This document shows, one piece after another, positions 55,591-64,000 of a DNA stretch of 64,000 bases (position 1 is the stretch's first letter; each line of letters begins with the position of its first letter). A program made the position numbers and the translations under genes. Location: positions 2,412,001 to 2,476,000 of the forward strand of contig OY101120.1 in assembly GCA_956465555.1 (NCBI GenBank). Direction: 5' to 3'. The notes under the pieces were generated by a model. The model had not been told where the DNA came from. It saw only the letters and a program-made list of their open reading frames with translations, and searched no databases. Source of the stretch: Nitzschia sp. pyKryTriq1. Its lineage: Eukaryota > Bacillariophyta > Bacillariophyceae > Bacillariales > Bacillariaceae.

Positions 55591-56216
55591 GATTGTAGTT
55601 GAAAAAGAGACGAAGTCCTAATGACAAGATGGGCATCCGGCCCGCCATTGTTGAGGATTCAGCATTTGCAAAAACAATGATGCTGATCTTCAGACGATGC
55701 GGCGCGGTCCCCACCAAAACTTCAATCCACTCCTCAGTCAGTCAGTCAAGCGACTGACGGAAGGACGGACGTTGTCGGGGGCCCCCTTGCAATGGGGCGA
55801 ATTCCCTCCTTGTCTATCCCTCCCTCTTACCCGTGAAAAACGGGAGAGGGCCAGGCACTACAGGGTGAATGACCCCGCTGACAGGGTGGATGTCCCTCGG
55901 TTATATACGGTAAGGTATATATTTTATGTATCCGTTAGAGGGTGAGAATCTACTTCTTGCATTCCCAACAACGCGAGATCCCGAACGACAACAACTCTCG
56001 AAATACAGTGTAACCGCGGGGCACCGCGCCGCCTCCGTGTGTCGCGTTGTTTTTGCGTTGTGCGACGCTCGCACGCTTATATTATTGCGTGCATGATCAA
56101 AGGGTGCATGTTGGGTCGGCAGTCGGCAGTTGTTTGTATCGGTATTGCACAAGGTGTTACCTTTCAAGCCACTAACTGTGGTCTACTGTGAGAACTATTT
56201 CACACCACGAAGAAAC

Positions 56217-57100
56217 ATGAGCAACACTCTGAATAGCATCGTCGCCAAAGGGCTCCGAGAAGCCGGAGCGGCACTTCGCGTGGAAGGTGGTGTTGAGGTG
56301 AGTCTGTGCGGCGTTCGATGCCGCGATGTCTTTATGGATGAGATGGGAAAGAACCAAGATGGATATTGTTTTGTGAGGTCCATCCTCTTTGGCTCATTTG
56401 CGACGGCATATTATCATACCTGGATCCTCTGAATTTGACTTCTAATTTGGTCATCCTCTTGTACGCACTGTAGATTTTCTCGCGTCACCGCCCGTTGATG
56501 AATTTTTTGGGAATTTCTCCGTTTGTAACGAACGACACATTCATCGCTCCCACTGCCTCAGTTATCGGAGAGGTGACAAACTGGGATCAATCTAGTGTCT
56601 GGTACGGTGCTGTGGTCCGAGCGGATTCGTCTCATCCCATCACGATTGGCTTCAACAGCAGCATCGGAGAGGGCAGCGTTGTCTCGACTGTGCGCAAGAA
56701 TGTCACTCTCCAAACTGGATTTCCTCCAGTTTGCCACATTGGTCACTACGTCACGGTGGGTGCCGGATCTGTGTTAAAGTCCTGCCGAATTGATGATTTG
56801 GTGATTATCGGCGAAAAGTGCACCATCATGGAGGGTGCTTTGGTAGAAGCTAATACCATCTTGGAGCCGGGCACTTTTGTTCCCCCGTATGCTCGTATTC
56901 CATCTGGCCAAAAGTGGGGAGGCAACCCGGCCAAGTTCATTTCGAACTTGAATGCTAATGAAGTGGAGAGCATTAAGCGAACTTCGCTAGAAGTACAGGA
57001 ACGAGCGAAGGAACACTTGACAGAGTTCTTGCCCGTGGGCAACACGTACATCCACTTGGAAGAGCTGGAGCTGAAAGAAGCTAGCGTGAAGCAAGGATAA
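56217..57100 (+). CDS. Gamma-carbonic-anhydrase-like protein lacking zinc ligands, two exons
   Basis: Exons 56217-56297 and 56474-57100 (intron GTGAGT...TGTAG, 176 nt) give 235 residues. The N-terminus LREAGAALRVEGGVE-IFSRHRPLMNFLG aligns with plant mitochondrial gamma-CA leaders (from memory, RETGQALDRLG...SRHRTLMN). A left-handed beta-helix of hexapeptide repeats follows: FIAPTASVIGEV, SSVWYGAVVRAD, ITIGFNSSIGEG, HIGHYVTVGAGSVL and LVIIGEKCTIMEGALVEANT, then IPSGQKWGGNPAKF. The three zinc-binding His of active gamma-CAs, expected in VVH, VGH and LHG, are replaced here (VVSTV, VGAG, LKSC). It is therefore best read as a gamma-CA-like (CAL) protein, probably a structural subunit of the mitochondrial complex I CA domain. 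The last 40 residues form a charged helix. Confidence 0.85.
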
Positions 57101-57453
57101 ACACCAGCTAGCTTATACAAGTTGTAGCAGTTGTTAATAGTAACAAGATGTTTTCAATCCTTGAACTTTCTTGATACGGTAAGCCTCCTGCAACGATGTT
57201 GAAATTTAGTTTCATCGATTAGTTCGACCCTTCCTGCGGCTCCGCAGGCCGAATAAAAAGGGAAGAATAAGCGAAAAACAATGAAACAGCGACATCGACA
57301 TAATAATGAACATCAAACCCTGGCTGATGGGTTTACATTACATCTACATCCCACCAGTCGCCATCCCAACAACTATGATTATGCGTAGCTCATGGCAGGC
57401 GGTGGGCTGATATATAAGGTTCCACTCCACTCCTTTCTTACTTTGTTGATAGA
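57101..57453. other. Intergenic spacer with TATA-like box
   Basis: A 353-base gap between same-strand genes. The only element recognised is TATATAAGG at 57411. Confidence 0.45.
57411..57419 (+). promoter_or_regulatory. TATA-like element
   Basis: TATATAAGG lies 34 bases upstream of the ATG at 57454. If it is a real TATA box the 5' untranslated leader would be very short. Sequence match only. Confidence 0.3.
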
Positions 57454-58743
57454 ATGCGGCTCCCGGTTACAGGTAGTATTCGCCGGCCGAAGTTCTATGC
57501 CTCCTTTGCGATACTCTCGATTCTTGTGGCGTTGCTGACACTTCGGCAATCCTCTGTGCTACTCCGGTCGTCGTCATCGCGGAATAATGAAGATAATAGC
57601 TCGTCATCCTTGGCTCCACCACCAAAATCCTCGTCATTTGCGCCGCCAACAATTTCGGCGGCATCCAGACCCTTGACACGAGTCTCGGACCATCGCTCTC
57701 GAGCCGTATTTTACAACATTTTCATCCCCGATGGAGAATACAAGGGCCATGCTTTGAAGATCGTCGAGGAGCAGATGGCTCTGAAGCAAAACTCACACTT
57801 GTTGAAATCCGCTCCCCTCTACTACACTCTCATCGGAACGAACGCGACCGCAGAGGTGGCGTCGATGTGTCAGTCCTTCCACCATGAAGGTGATGATTCT
57901 ACTTCTTCTTCGTCGTCGTCGTCGTCACCCTCCGAGCTTTGTCAGCAGTTGCGATATGTTCCCGAAGGCGATGAGGGACTGACATTGCAGTCTATTTATG
58001 ATTATTGTCAAGATCAGGATCATCATCATCAGCGGACTCAAATCACGTATCTACACAACAAGGGGAGTTTCCATCCGTCGGACCGAAATGAAAAGTTTCG
58101 CGCATTTTTGAATCAGGGAATCTTTGGCGACGATTGTCAAGAAATGCCATTGGATCAATGCAATGTTTGCGCTTCTCGTTTTTCTACCTTTCCCCACTAT
58201 CACATGGCTGGTAATATGTGGACGGCAACATGTGAATACATTCGACTCCTGATTGCTCCCTCGGAATTCCCTCAGAAAATGGAAACCCTATTGGAATGGA
58301 CGTTGCTCAACAACAAGGATCCTACGATTCCCAAGCCAACCTTCCAACAGTATCAAGACGGGTATCCTGTTGGTCGAGACCGCTATTCGTACGAGCATTG
58401 GTTGTGCTCTCATCCACAACTGCATCCCTGCGATGTCTATGCTCGCAAGTACACCCATGGGTATCGGGATCTGCCATCTCATCTGAACAACAATTTTTGG
58501 AAACCCAAACTGGCCTCGGCCCCCCGATTTGACATTCACACGTTTTTAAAGATTAGTGCTTTGCGAGGAGAATGGTATTGTGGGCAGGCTAGGCTTTTGG
58601 AATATGCCTTTTTGTATGGTGGATTGGAACCAACGGCCGATCATTTTGTTTGGAAGTACTACTTGGATCCGTTCAAAGGATGTGTCACACCACTGAATCG
58701 CAGTCTACACCAAGGCATGTTTCAAAACAAACTTCCTGGATGA
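57454..58743 (+). CDS. Type II membrane protein, glycosyltransferase-like
   Basis: A 429-residue single-exon protein. A signal anchor spans about residues 15-35 (YASFAILSILVALLTL), followed by a Ser/Pro-rich stem to about 75. The lumenal domain has ITYLHNKGSFHP near 202, PHYHMAGNMWTATCEYIRLL near 249-268 and a C-terminal aromatic segment LRGEWYCGQARLLEYAFLYG. The Y.HNKGS...GN.W.A..EYI pattern resembles bacterial and protist glycan-modifying transferases in which these motifs recur in the same order. Conserved-looking Cys pairs (CQEMPLDQCNVC, WLCSHPQLHPC) suggest disulfides in the secretory pathway. Donor and substrate are unknown. A TATA-like box lies 34 bases upstream. Confidence 0.75.
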   Translation: MRLPVTGSIRRPKFYASFAILSILVALLTLRQSSVLLRSSSSRNNEDNSSSSLAPPPKSSSFAPPTISAASRPLTRVSDHRSRAVFYNIFIPDGEYKGHALKIVEEQMALKQNSHLLKSAPLYYTLIGTNATAEVASMCQSFHHEGDDSTSSSSSSSSPSELCQQLRYVPEGDEGLTLQSIYDYCQDQDHHHQRTQITYLHNKGSFHPSDRNEKFRAFLNQGIFGDDCQEMPLDQCNVCASRFSTFPHYHMAGNMWTATCEYIRLLIAPSEFPQKMETLLEWTLLNNKDPTIPKPTFQQYQDGYPVGRDRYSYEHWLCSHPQLHPCDVYARKYTHGYRDLPSHLNNNFWKPKLASAPRFDIHTFLKISALRGEWYCGQARLLEYAFLYGGLEPTADHFVWKYYLDPFKGCVTPLNRSLHQGMFQNKLPG

Positions 58744-58814
58744 AAGAGAGATTTTATTGATGCTCACATGTGGTGGTTCGTGCAAACATCATTTCAGTGT
58801 TGGAAGGTGCTGGA

Positions 58815-58860
<46 letters not shown>

Positions 58861-59402
58861 TGGAGAATACGATACTCGTACTTCGTAGGTTCTTGCCAGC
58901 AAATGCCAGCAGAAATTTGTACCGTCGCAAAGCCGACAGGAAATCATACATAGTGATACCAAGAAGCACATGAAGAGGAGTACCTGTACATGGTGAATTG
59001 AAAGATTTACTCGTACTCACTAGTCCTGCTTGTAACCCCAAACGGTCCTATTATCCAGAGCACAAAGTTTGAAAAGATATTGATGGCGGCGGTAACAAGC
59101 AACAAGCTACTCCAGGTACTGTAGGACGTTTTCAAACAAGCGTTCAGATACCTACTCGTACTCGTACCGTACTACTATCGGTACTAGCAGAGGCGAGGTG
59201 CAAAGCTCGACTCGTACTGTAGATTCGGGGGAAAGCTGGCTTTGTTTTTGAAAGATACAAGTACTTCGTCGTCTATATGATACAGTACAATATCTCGCCA
59301 ATGAAGTCTGTATTCCTGCTATATAGCAGCCCTAATACTATGAGTATAGCAACTTTGCGACACGTGTAGATTCTATGGCCCGGCTGTATGTATACTCGTA
59401 CC
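58744..59402. other. Intergenic with AC microsatellite
   Basis: A 660-base convergent spacer. Apart from the AC run at 58817-58857 and scattered GTACTCGTAC words near 59155-59190, nothing was recognised. Confidence 0.5.
58817..58857. repeat. AC dinucleotide microsatellite
   Basis: An uninterrupted 41-base AC run about 75 bases after the stop codon of the upstream gene. Confidence 0.95.
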
Positions 59403-60290
59403 CTATCGCTTTCTTCGCCTGCGCAACAACGATCCATTTGCCACTCGATCCTTGACATCCCCCGCTTCCAGGCGGAGCGGAGTACCTGCTCCCGATCCCG
59501 ATTTAACAGACGCCGTAACCATCCTTGCCAATGCCCACATTCCTCCATCCCGATCTAATCCTCCGCCAATTTTTTCCGTCATACTGGCAACCTCTTTCAT
59601 GGTAGCAGGATCCATATCAAATTGAAAAGGAGTATTGAGTCCAGTTTCGGATTTGAACCAGGAATCAAAATTATCCATAGCCTCATCCAAATCTTCCTTC
59701 ATTATAGCCATTCCATCCGAGGGATCTTCAGCCAAGGATTCAAACGCAATTCTTGCCTGGATGAAAGTGTCTCGCATCTTTTCTCGTTCCTCGTCCGAGA
59801 CAGTATTATCGCCCGATGCAATTGTGTCGGGGTGATTCTTCATGGCAATCTTCAAAAACTTTTTCTTCGCATCTTTGTACAACGTCACTCCTTCGGGAAT
59901 GCTCAAGACTTTGAATGGGTTGACTTTCTTTTTCGTACTGGTCTTGCGCTTTTTTCGATGGTCGAAATAGCGGAATTGCAATCGATTGTACTGTGCATGG
60001 ATAGGAAATTGATGATGGTGCCACGTACTACTACGATTATTCTTGTTTCTGCCAGAAAATGAGGATGAAGGTGATGATAGTGGTGATGGTGATGACAGTG
60101 TTGTCGTCGTAGGTATGGTTCCTCGCATCGCGGCATACGAGTAATAGGAACGAGTCTTCGATGGCAACGAGTTGTGGTTGTGGTTGTTCACAGTGACGGT
60201 GACCAAGGGGCACGGCGGCGCTCTTAATCGTTGGCACAAGTAGTAATAGTGCGTGAGCTTTGCTGGGCGAGTAGACATTATTCTTATCAT
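59403..60290 (-). CDS. J-domain protein, possibly mitochondrial
   Basis: A 295-residue single-exon protein. The N-terminal 110 residues are rich in Arg, Ser, Thr, Asn and His with almost no acidic residues, as in a mitochondrial presequence. Residues 123-190 form a J domain: NPFKVLSIPEGVTLYKDAKK, helix II KKKFLKIAM, the HPD motif at 153-155 (KNHPDT) and a helix III FIQARIAFESLAEDP. A methionine-rich acidic segment (MAIMKEDLDEAMDNF) and a basic RRRRKR end follow. It lacks G/F and zinc-finger regions, so it is a DnaJC-type Hsp70 partner. The start may be the first ATG or the second at 60278. Mitochondrial targeting is inference. Confidence 0.82.
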   Translation of the reverse strand: MIRIMSTRPAKLTHYYYLCQRLRAPPCPLVTVTVNNHNHNSLPSKTRSYYSYAAMRGTIPTTTTLSSPSPLSSPSSSFSGRNKNNRSSTWHHHQFPIHAQYNRLQFRYFDHRKKRKTSTKKKVNPFKVLSIPEGVTLYKDAKKKFLKIAMKNHPDTIASGDNTVSDEEREKMRDTFIQARIAFESLAEDPSDGMAIMKEDLDEAMDNFDSWFKSETGLNTPFQFDMDPATMKEVASMTEKIGGGLDRDGGMWALARMVTASVKSGSGAGTPLRLEAGDVKDRVANGSLLRRRRKR

Positions 60291-61799
60291 GGTTCGTCCT
60301 CCTCTTCTTCATCCATTTATAGTGGTTGCTCTGCGGTGGGGTGGGGACAGCCTGAACACTTTTTTTTCGTGTTTGTGTCCTGGAAGCCGACGAATAATAT
60401 TTCCAAGCAACTCTCTACCGGTAATAGAGTAGAGCAGCTACAAGTAAGGGGTAGTGTTGTTATGTTTATTCATCCTTTGGCTTTTGGCAGCTACAGTATT
60501 ACCGGTATGATACCGCGGTAGCCGCGGCAAAATAGCTCCTACCACAGTACTCGTACCGGGTACCGGTACGTACCCTCGCTCGTCAGTCGCCCCTTCACTC
60601 CCAAATTTTCCCCCAAAGGCTGCGCAACTACGCGCGTGTGGGCAGTGGACCCACAATCGCGCTCCAATGGCTGTATTCAATGATCTGAAAACTAAACGAA
60701 GTGAGCGAAAGGACAAAATCGACGTTTTTCGAACGACCAGTAAGAGTCAAGTATGTCGACAGATTATTTGATTCAAGGATGCTTGATAATTTTGTTGTGA
60801 TTGATACTTAACATCGACGTTGTTAGGTACTAAACGTAATACTGTATGTCTTTTATGATTTTCACAGAACACCTCATGGAAGCGCTCCCAGCCGGCAGCT
60901 TTCAGAAATCCAGGAGCAGCTGAGAGAGTCCGGATCTACCACCTTCTACGTTTACAGCAAACAATGTCAGGAATTGTTGAGAAAAGATATTGCGCTGACT
61001 TGGCGAAATATTAGTCTTGCATGACTTTCACATGGTTGACCAGATGAATCTATTTCATGTGGTGTGCTGAATCTCATTGTATGTGGTGAGCTATTTTCGG
61101 TGCCTGTTTGGCAGTTGTAGTCTAGTACATAGACTTGTAGTTTCTGTTTAGGACCTGCGTTCTCTAGAATCATTTTTCAAATTATTTTATCATGTTACTA
61201 CCTTGAATTCCATATCCATCAAAATGGATCCATTAAATCTGGGACGCGGCGTTTTTATTCTTCTTTTGTTCTCATCATCATGATCGATCGCATCGTTCTT
61301 TTCTCGTCTCAGCATGATGATGGTTCGCTCCGGCGGTCGGGTCGCAGACTTTATTTAGGGTTGTGCAGCGCATGCAGGCCGGCAGGAACAACCAAGAACC
61401 GCATGCGCATCCGCGCACAAGAGGGCGTCATTATTCTTTATTCATTCCTGCTCGGATGCAGATCATCGCACTTTTCTTCGCAGGCAGCGTCGATCGTGCT
61501 AGAATAGTACGGTACTGCTTCGCAGTTAGACGCGACGGACATTACGAGTACTTTTTAATTGTACTCGTATCCCGCCTTTATTTGCTGCTGCTGATGGCTT
61601 ATTTTCACTTGCGTGCTTTGGCTTTGATACTCTAGTAGAGTAGAGAATAAAGGGCCCAATATTCCGCAAAAGATATCAGAGTGGATGATTCTTGAAACGA
61701 AACGCAATCACAACACACAACATCCCTATTTCGTCTGTCTATCTATAAGTGCAAGAACTAAGTGTCTGTACTCAGCAGTATCATCCAAGTACCGTAGCC
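60291..61799. other. Divergent intergenic region
   Basis: 1.5 kb between divergent J-domain and DEP-domain genes. TACCGGTA lies at 60417, 60500 and 60561, grouped within 280 bases of the J-domain start. No supported coding frame is present. Confidence 0.5.
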
Positions 61800-62954
61800 A
61801 TGTCATCAGTGTTTTCATCCTTCGGATCATCCTTTGCGGGCTTGATTAGTAGTGACAGTCATGATCATGGCGACATTAGCAATAAGAAGGAAAGCAGCGG
61901 CGCTGGTGCGGGCCGTCCCCGCAGCAACAGCACCAACAGCACTACTACTAAGAATATGAGTTCGATGATGCTGCCGCCGTCTTATGAACAACGAAGAGAA
62001 GATGCCTTGAAACGCCTGTATAGGGGAGTCGACGTGAAGAACCGAATCTATCATTTCAAAAAGTACAGCCGTTGTTTCGTAGGATCCGAAGCTGTTGACT
62101 TTATGATCAAGAGTGGATGGGCCAAATCCCGAGAACATGCGGTCAAAATCGGCCAATCGTTGCAAAAAGAGTTTAATCTTTTTGAGCACGTTGTGGATCC
62201 CGATCGTCATCTCTTTCAAGACGATTTCCTCTTTTTCAAGTTCAACAAAATGGAGTCTTCCTTTCTCGATGAGAGTATCAGCCGAGATGATTCTTCTACC
62301 AGCAATCATACTACTTCCCAGTCAGTAGAAGACGACCTCCTCCTCGAAGCCGAGAGGCACAGAAGAACTTCCATCACACGGTCGCTCATGAACGATTCCA
62401 AGAAGATTGGGTTGATTTCGGTGGGGGAAATCTTGAGACGGGGAGTCAATCAAAAGTATAACTCCATTCTCGATAAGAAGGGCTTCTATGCCGATGAGGG
62501 CGTAGACTACATGGTGAGCACAGGGCTGGCAAACTCTCGGAGTGATGCGGAAGCCATTGGTTTGGCGTTGCAAAAGGCCGCGGGGGTCATTCAAAATGCC
62601 AAGATGCCAGACAAGCCCTTTAAAAACTCGAGAACGTTCTTTTTTTTTACCGATGAGGGATCTGTGGAGCTCAAAATGCCAACTTGGAAGAAGGATCTTC
62701 GAGCGGCATGCGACTTTTTCAGAGAGAATATGAAAAGGACGGACCATGTCTACCGACTTCGAACCTACAAAGATACATTCACGGGCAAGGAAGGTGTGGA
62801 TTTATTCCTCATGGCTGGTATCACCAATTCCAGACAAGATGCAGTCCTACTTGGACGGGCTTTAATGGTCGAATTCAATCTCTTCGGCCATGTGGTAGAC
62901 GAGCACGAGTTTGAAGACGCGGACTTCTTTTACAAATTCTCCAACAACAACTAA
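61800..62954 (+). CDS. Triple DEP-domain protein
   Basis: A 384-residue protein from the ATG giving MSSVFSSFGS; an in-frame ATG at 61749 has no protein-like leader. After a Ser/Asn/Gly-rich first 60 residues there are three DEP domains. DEP1 is near 65-150 (RIYHFKKYSRCFVGSEAVDF, SREHAVKIGQSLQKEFNLFE). DEP2 is near 200-285 (ILDKKGFYADEGVDYMVSTG, SRSDAEAIGLALQ). DEP3 is near 305-383 (TYKDTFTGKEGVDLFLMAGI, SRQDAVLLGRALMVEFNLFG). No RGS, GEF, PDZ or kinase domain is present. DEP domains usually bring signalling proteins to membranes or receptors, so a membrane-recruited adaptor is plausible. DEP1 and DEP3 resemble each other more than DEP2, which lacks the NLF(E/G)HVVD end. Confidence 0.88.
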   Translation: MSSVFSSFGSSFAGLISSDSHDHGDISNKKESSGAGAGRPRSNSTNSTTTKNMSSMMLPPSYEQRREDALKRLYRGVDVKNRIYHFKKYSRCFVGSEAVDFMIKSGWAKSREHAVKIGQSLQKEFNLFEHVVDPDRHLFQDDFLFFKFNKMESSFLDESISRDDSSTSNHTTSQSVEDDLLLEAERHRRTSITRSLMNDSKKIGLISVGEILRRGVNQKYNSILDKKGFYADEGVDYMVSTGLANSRSDAEAIGLALQKAAGVIQNAKMPDKPFKNSRTFFFFTDEGSVELKMPTWKKDLRAACDFFRENMKRTDHVYRLRTYKDTFTGKEGVDLFLMAGITNSRQDAVLLGRALMVEFNLFGHVVDEHEFEDADFFYKFSNNN

Positions 62955-63042
62955 ACTAGATTTTTTACATATAATGTCCATTTTGTTGCCAAGAGATTCG
63001 ACCATAGTTGCATAGTCGTCTCAACCTGATAATATTACTATT

Positions 63043-64000
63043 TCAGCCTCTACTCTTCGTTTTCTTGCCATTTCGTTTGTTCCACAAGGTTCTCATGCGG
63101 CTTACTTTCTTGACAGGATGGTCAAAGTGATTCGTGCGGATCCAAACACGTCGAATTGGTTTGGGGAGAGAATGCACAAAGTTTCCAATCGATTGATCTT
63201 CACTAAACAGTGATAGAGCCGTTCGATTGCAGGCAGGCGATGTAATGTAACGTGCCAAGTCGGGACTTAACAAATACAAGGGCCCTGCCATGTAGGCGGG
63301 GCCGAGATTCAAAGTGGACACGGATGGTTTAATACGATAATCGCCACCATAGATCCGCATGTTGTTAGGAAACTTTGGCAAGGACTTGATTTGGGTGTTC
63401 AGCAATGACTTGGGATATATGATGGTATCCGAATCCGCCTTGACCAGATAATCAAAGTAGTACCGTTCCAACACAGTGATGGCAAACTTGAAATAAGTTT
63501 GGGACTTGCCCTCTTTCCCATTTTCTTGGATGTTCAAATACACAATATCGCCTTTGTCATGATCCGCCAAACGTATCGAAGTAGGGAGCGAGTCGCCTTC
63601 CAAAGCAATAGGTCCAGTGGCTTCGGTAACTTCGACAAGCTCTTTCGACCCACCCGGGTTGCCGCTGACGACAAAAACGTAGGCAACCTGACAATCCTCC
63701 TGTCGCTCCAGTGTATCCAATTCTGCGAGAGCGCAAATTCGGTGCGGAGTGTCCGAGTCAACAAAGGCTCGTAGATAGGTACTTCGAATCATTTCCCTCC
63801 GTTCTAGTTCGAGCTGGCTGTCCATACTAAAAATCCCAAGCAAGAGACGAGGCGGAAACTCGCTTGTGCTGCTGCTGCTGCTGATACTGCTGATACTGGC
63901 ATTCGTTGTTGTCATTGTCGTCATCATCATCAAATTGGGATGGTTCGCCCGCACCAAAGCCACCTCTTGAGGATCTTGATAATCCACCAAACGATCTTTG
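63043..64000 (-). CDS. GT31 beta-1,3-galactosyltransferase-like protein, 5' end outside window
   Basis: The open frame runs off the right edge of the window; about 319 C-terminal codons are present. The fold is that of GT31 (beta-1,3-galactosyl/GlcNAc transferases): LLLGIFSMDSQLELERREMI with IRSTYL, a YFKFAITVLERY segment, FDYLVKADSDTIIYP with the DxD-type metal/UDP-sugar site (ADSD), GPAYMAGPLYLLSPDLARYI, and the EDQSIGNFV acidic segment. The missing N-terminus should hold a Golgi signal anchor. The upstream part seen here is Ser/Thr/Met-rich, like a stem. The C-terminus is strongly basic (KRNGKKTKSRG). Acceptor unknown. Confidence 0.82.
   Translation of the reverse strand, partial: KDRLVDYQDPQEVALVRANHPNLMMMTTMTTTNASISSISSSSSTSEFPPRLLLGIFSMDSQLELERREMIRSTYLRAFVDSDTPHRICALAELDTLERQEDCQVAYVFVVSGNPGGSKELVEVTEATGPIALEGDSLPTSIRLADHDKGDIVYLNIQENGKEGKSQTYFKFAITVLERYYFDYLVKADSDTIIYPKSLLNTQIKSLPKFPNNMRIYGGDYRIKPSVSTLNLGPAYMAGPLYLLSPDLARYITSPACNRTALSLFSEDQSIGNFVHSLPKPIRRVWIRTNHFDHPVKKVSRMRTLWNKRNGKKTKSRG

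Larger units (their letters stand above)
54143..56216. other. Intergenic: tRNA-like fragment and G/T-rich tract
   Basis: About 2 kb without a convincing gene. It holds TACCAGGTA at 54503, TACCGGTA at 54577, a compact tRNA-like fragment at 54918-54952 and a strongly G/T-skewed tract at 55200-55590. A 254-codon minus-strand frame (54953-55717) is a consequence of the A/C-rich strand and is not accepted as a gene. Confidence 0.5.

Noticed and set aside
54953-55717. 254-codon minus-strand frame rich in Thr, Asn and His
   Set aside because: It follows from the A/C-rich strand of a skewed tract; no domain, and the composition is unlike neighbouring genes.
58817-58857. AC microsatellite as a functional element
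   Set aside because: Ordinary dinucleotide repeat in a 3' spacer; nothing suggests more than slippage.

Overview
The window is nuclear DNA from a unicellular photosynthetic eukaryote, most likely a diatom. The evidence is a plastid-type SQD2 sulfolipid synthase behind a signal-peptide-like leader, two proteins built on the CGRGRG...HPGNRRML domain that is expanded in diatoms, diatom-type Golgi transferases, a gamma-carbonic-anhydrase-like subunit, and small GT-AG introns (about 78-182 nt). I cannot name the species. There are no operons, prophage, CRISPR arrays or rRNA genes, and no convincing tRNA.

Layout. 0-10.8 kb: a basophilic-motif protein, a J-domain protein, a three-exon gene with a 21-nt exon, an LRR protein, a putative membrane protein and a proline-iminopeptidase-like hydrolase. 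10.8-12.9 kb: gene-free. 12.9-18.7 kb: a 1,857-residue protein with four CGRGRG-type domains. 18.8-25.9 kb: a tail-anchored flavodoxin, a tyrosine-recombinase relic, SQD2, a Xi-class GST and a cytochrome-b5-domain protein. 27-31 kb: a J-domain/EF-hand protein and a second CGRGRG-domain protein. 32-40 kb: a Golgi transferase-like protein, a multi-pass membrane protein, a ferric-reductase/NOX-like oxidoreductase and a non-canonical purine NTPase. 41-49.3 kb: a 2,624-residue CHD chromatin remodeler carrying a coding minisatellite. 50-64 kb: a small Ser/Pro-rich protein, a DUF2061 membrane protein, a CRAL-TRIO protein, a G/T-rich tract, a gamma-CA-like protein, another Golgi-type protein, a third J-domain protein, a triple-DEP protein and a GT31 gene cut by the window end.

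The genes are mostly unrelated housekeeping or signalling genes on both strands, as expected for a compact protist genome. Several products required joining exons. Joins were accepted where splice signals, reading phase and a conserved domain all agreed.

The strongest unexplained signal is in the non-coding DNA. The 8-bp palindrome TACCGGTA occurs at least 35 times by eye, against about one expected by chance, and every copy lies outside coding sequence. A spaced form, TACC[A/T]GGTA, adds about 15 more. The copies cluster between genes, for example at 10.9-12.6 kb and 40.1-40.7 kb.
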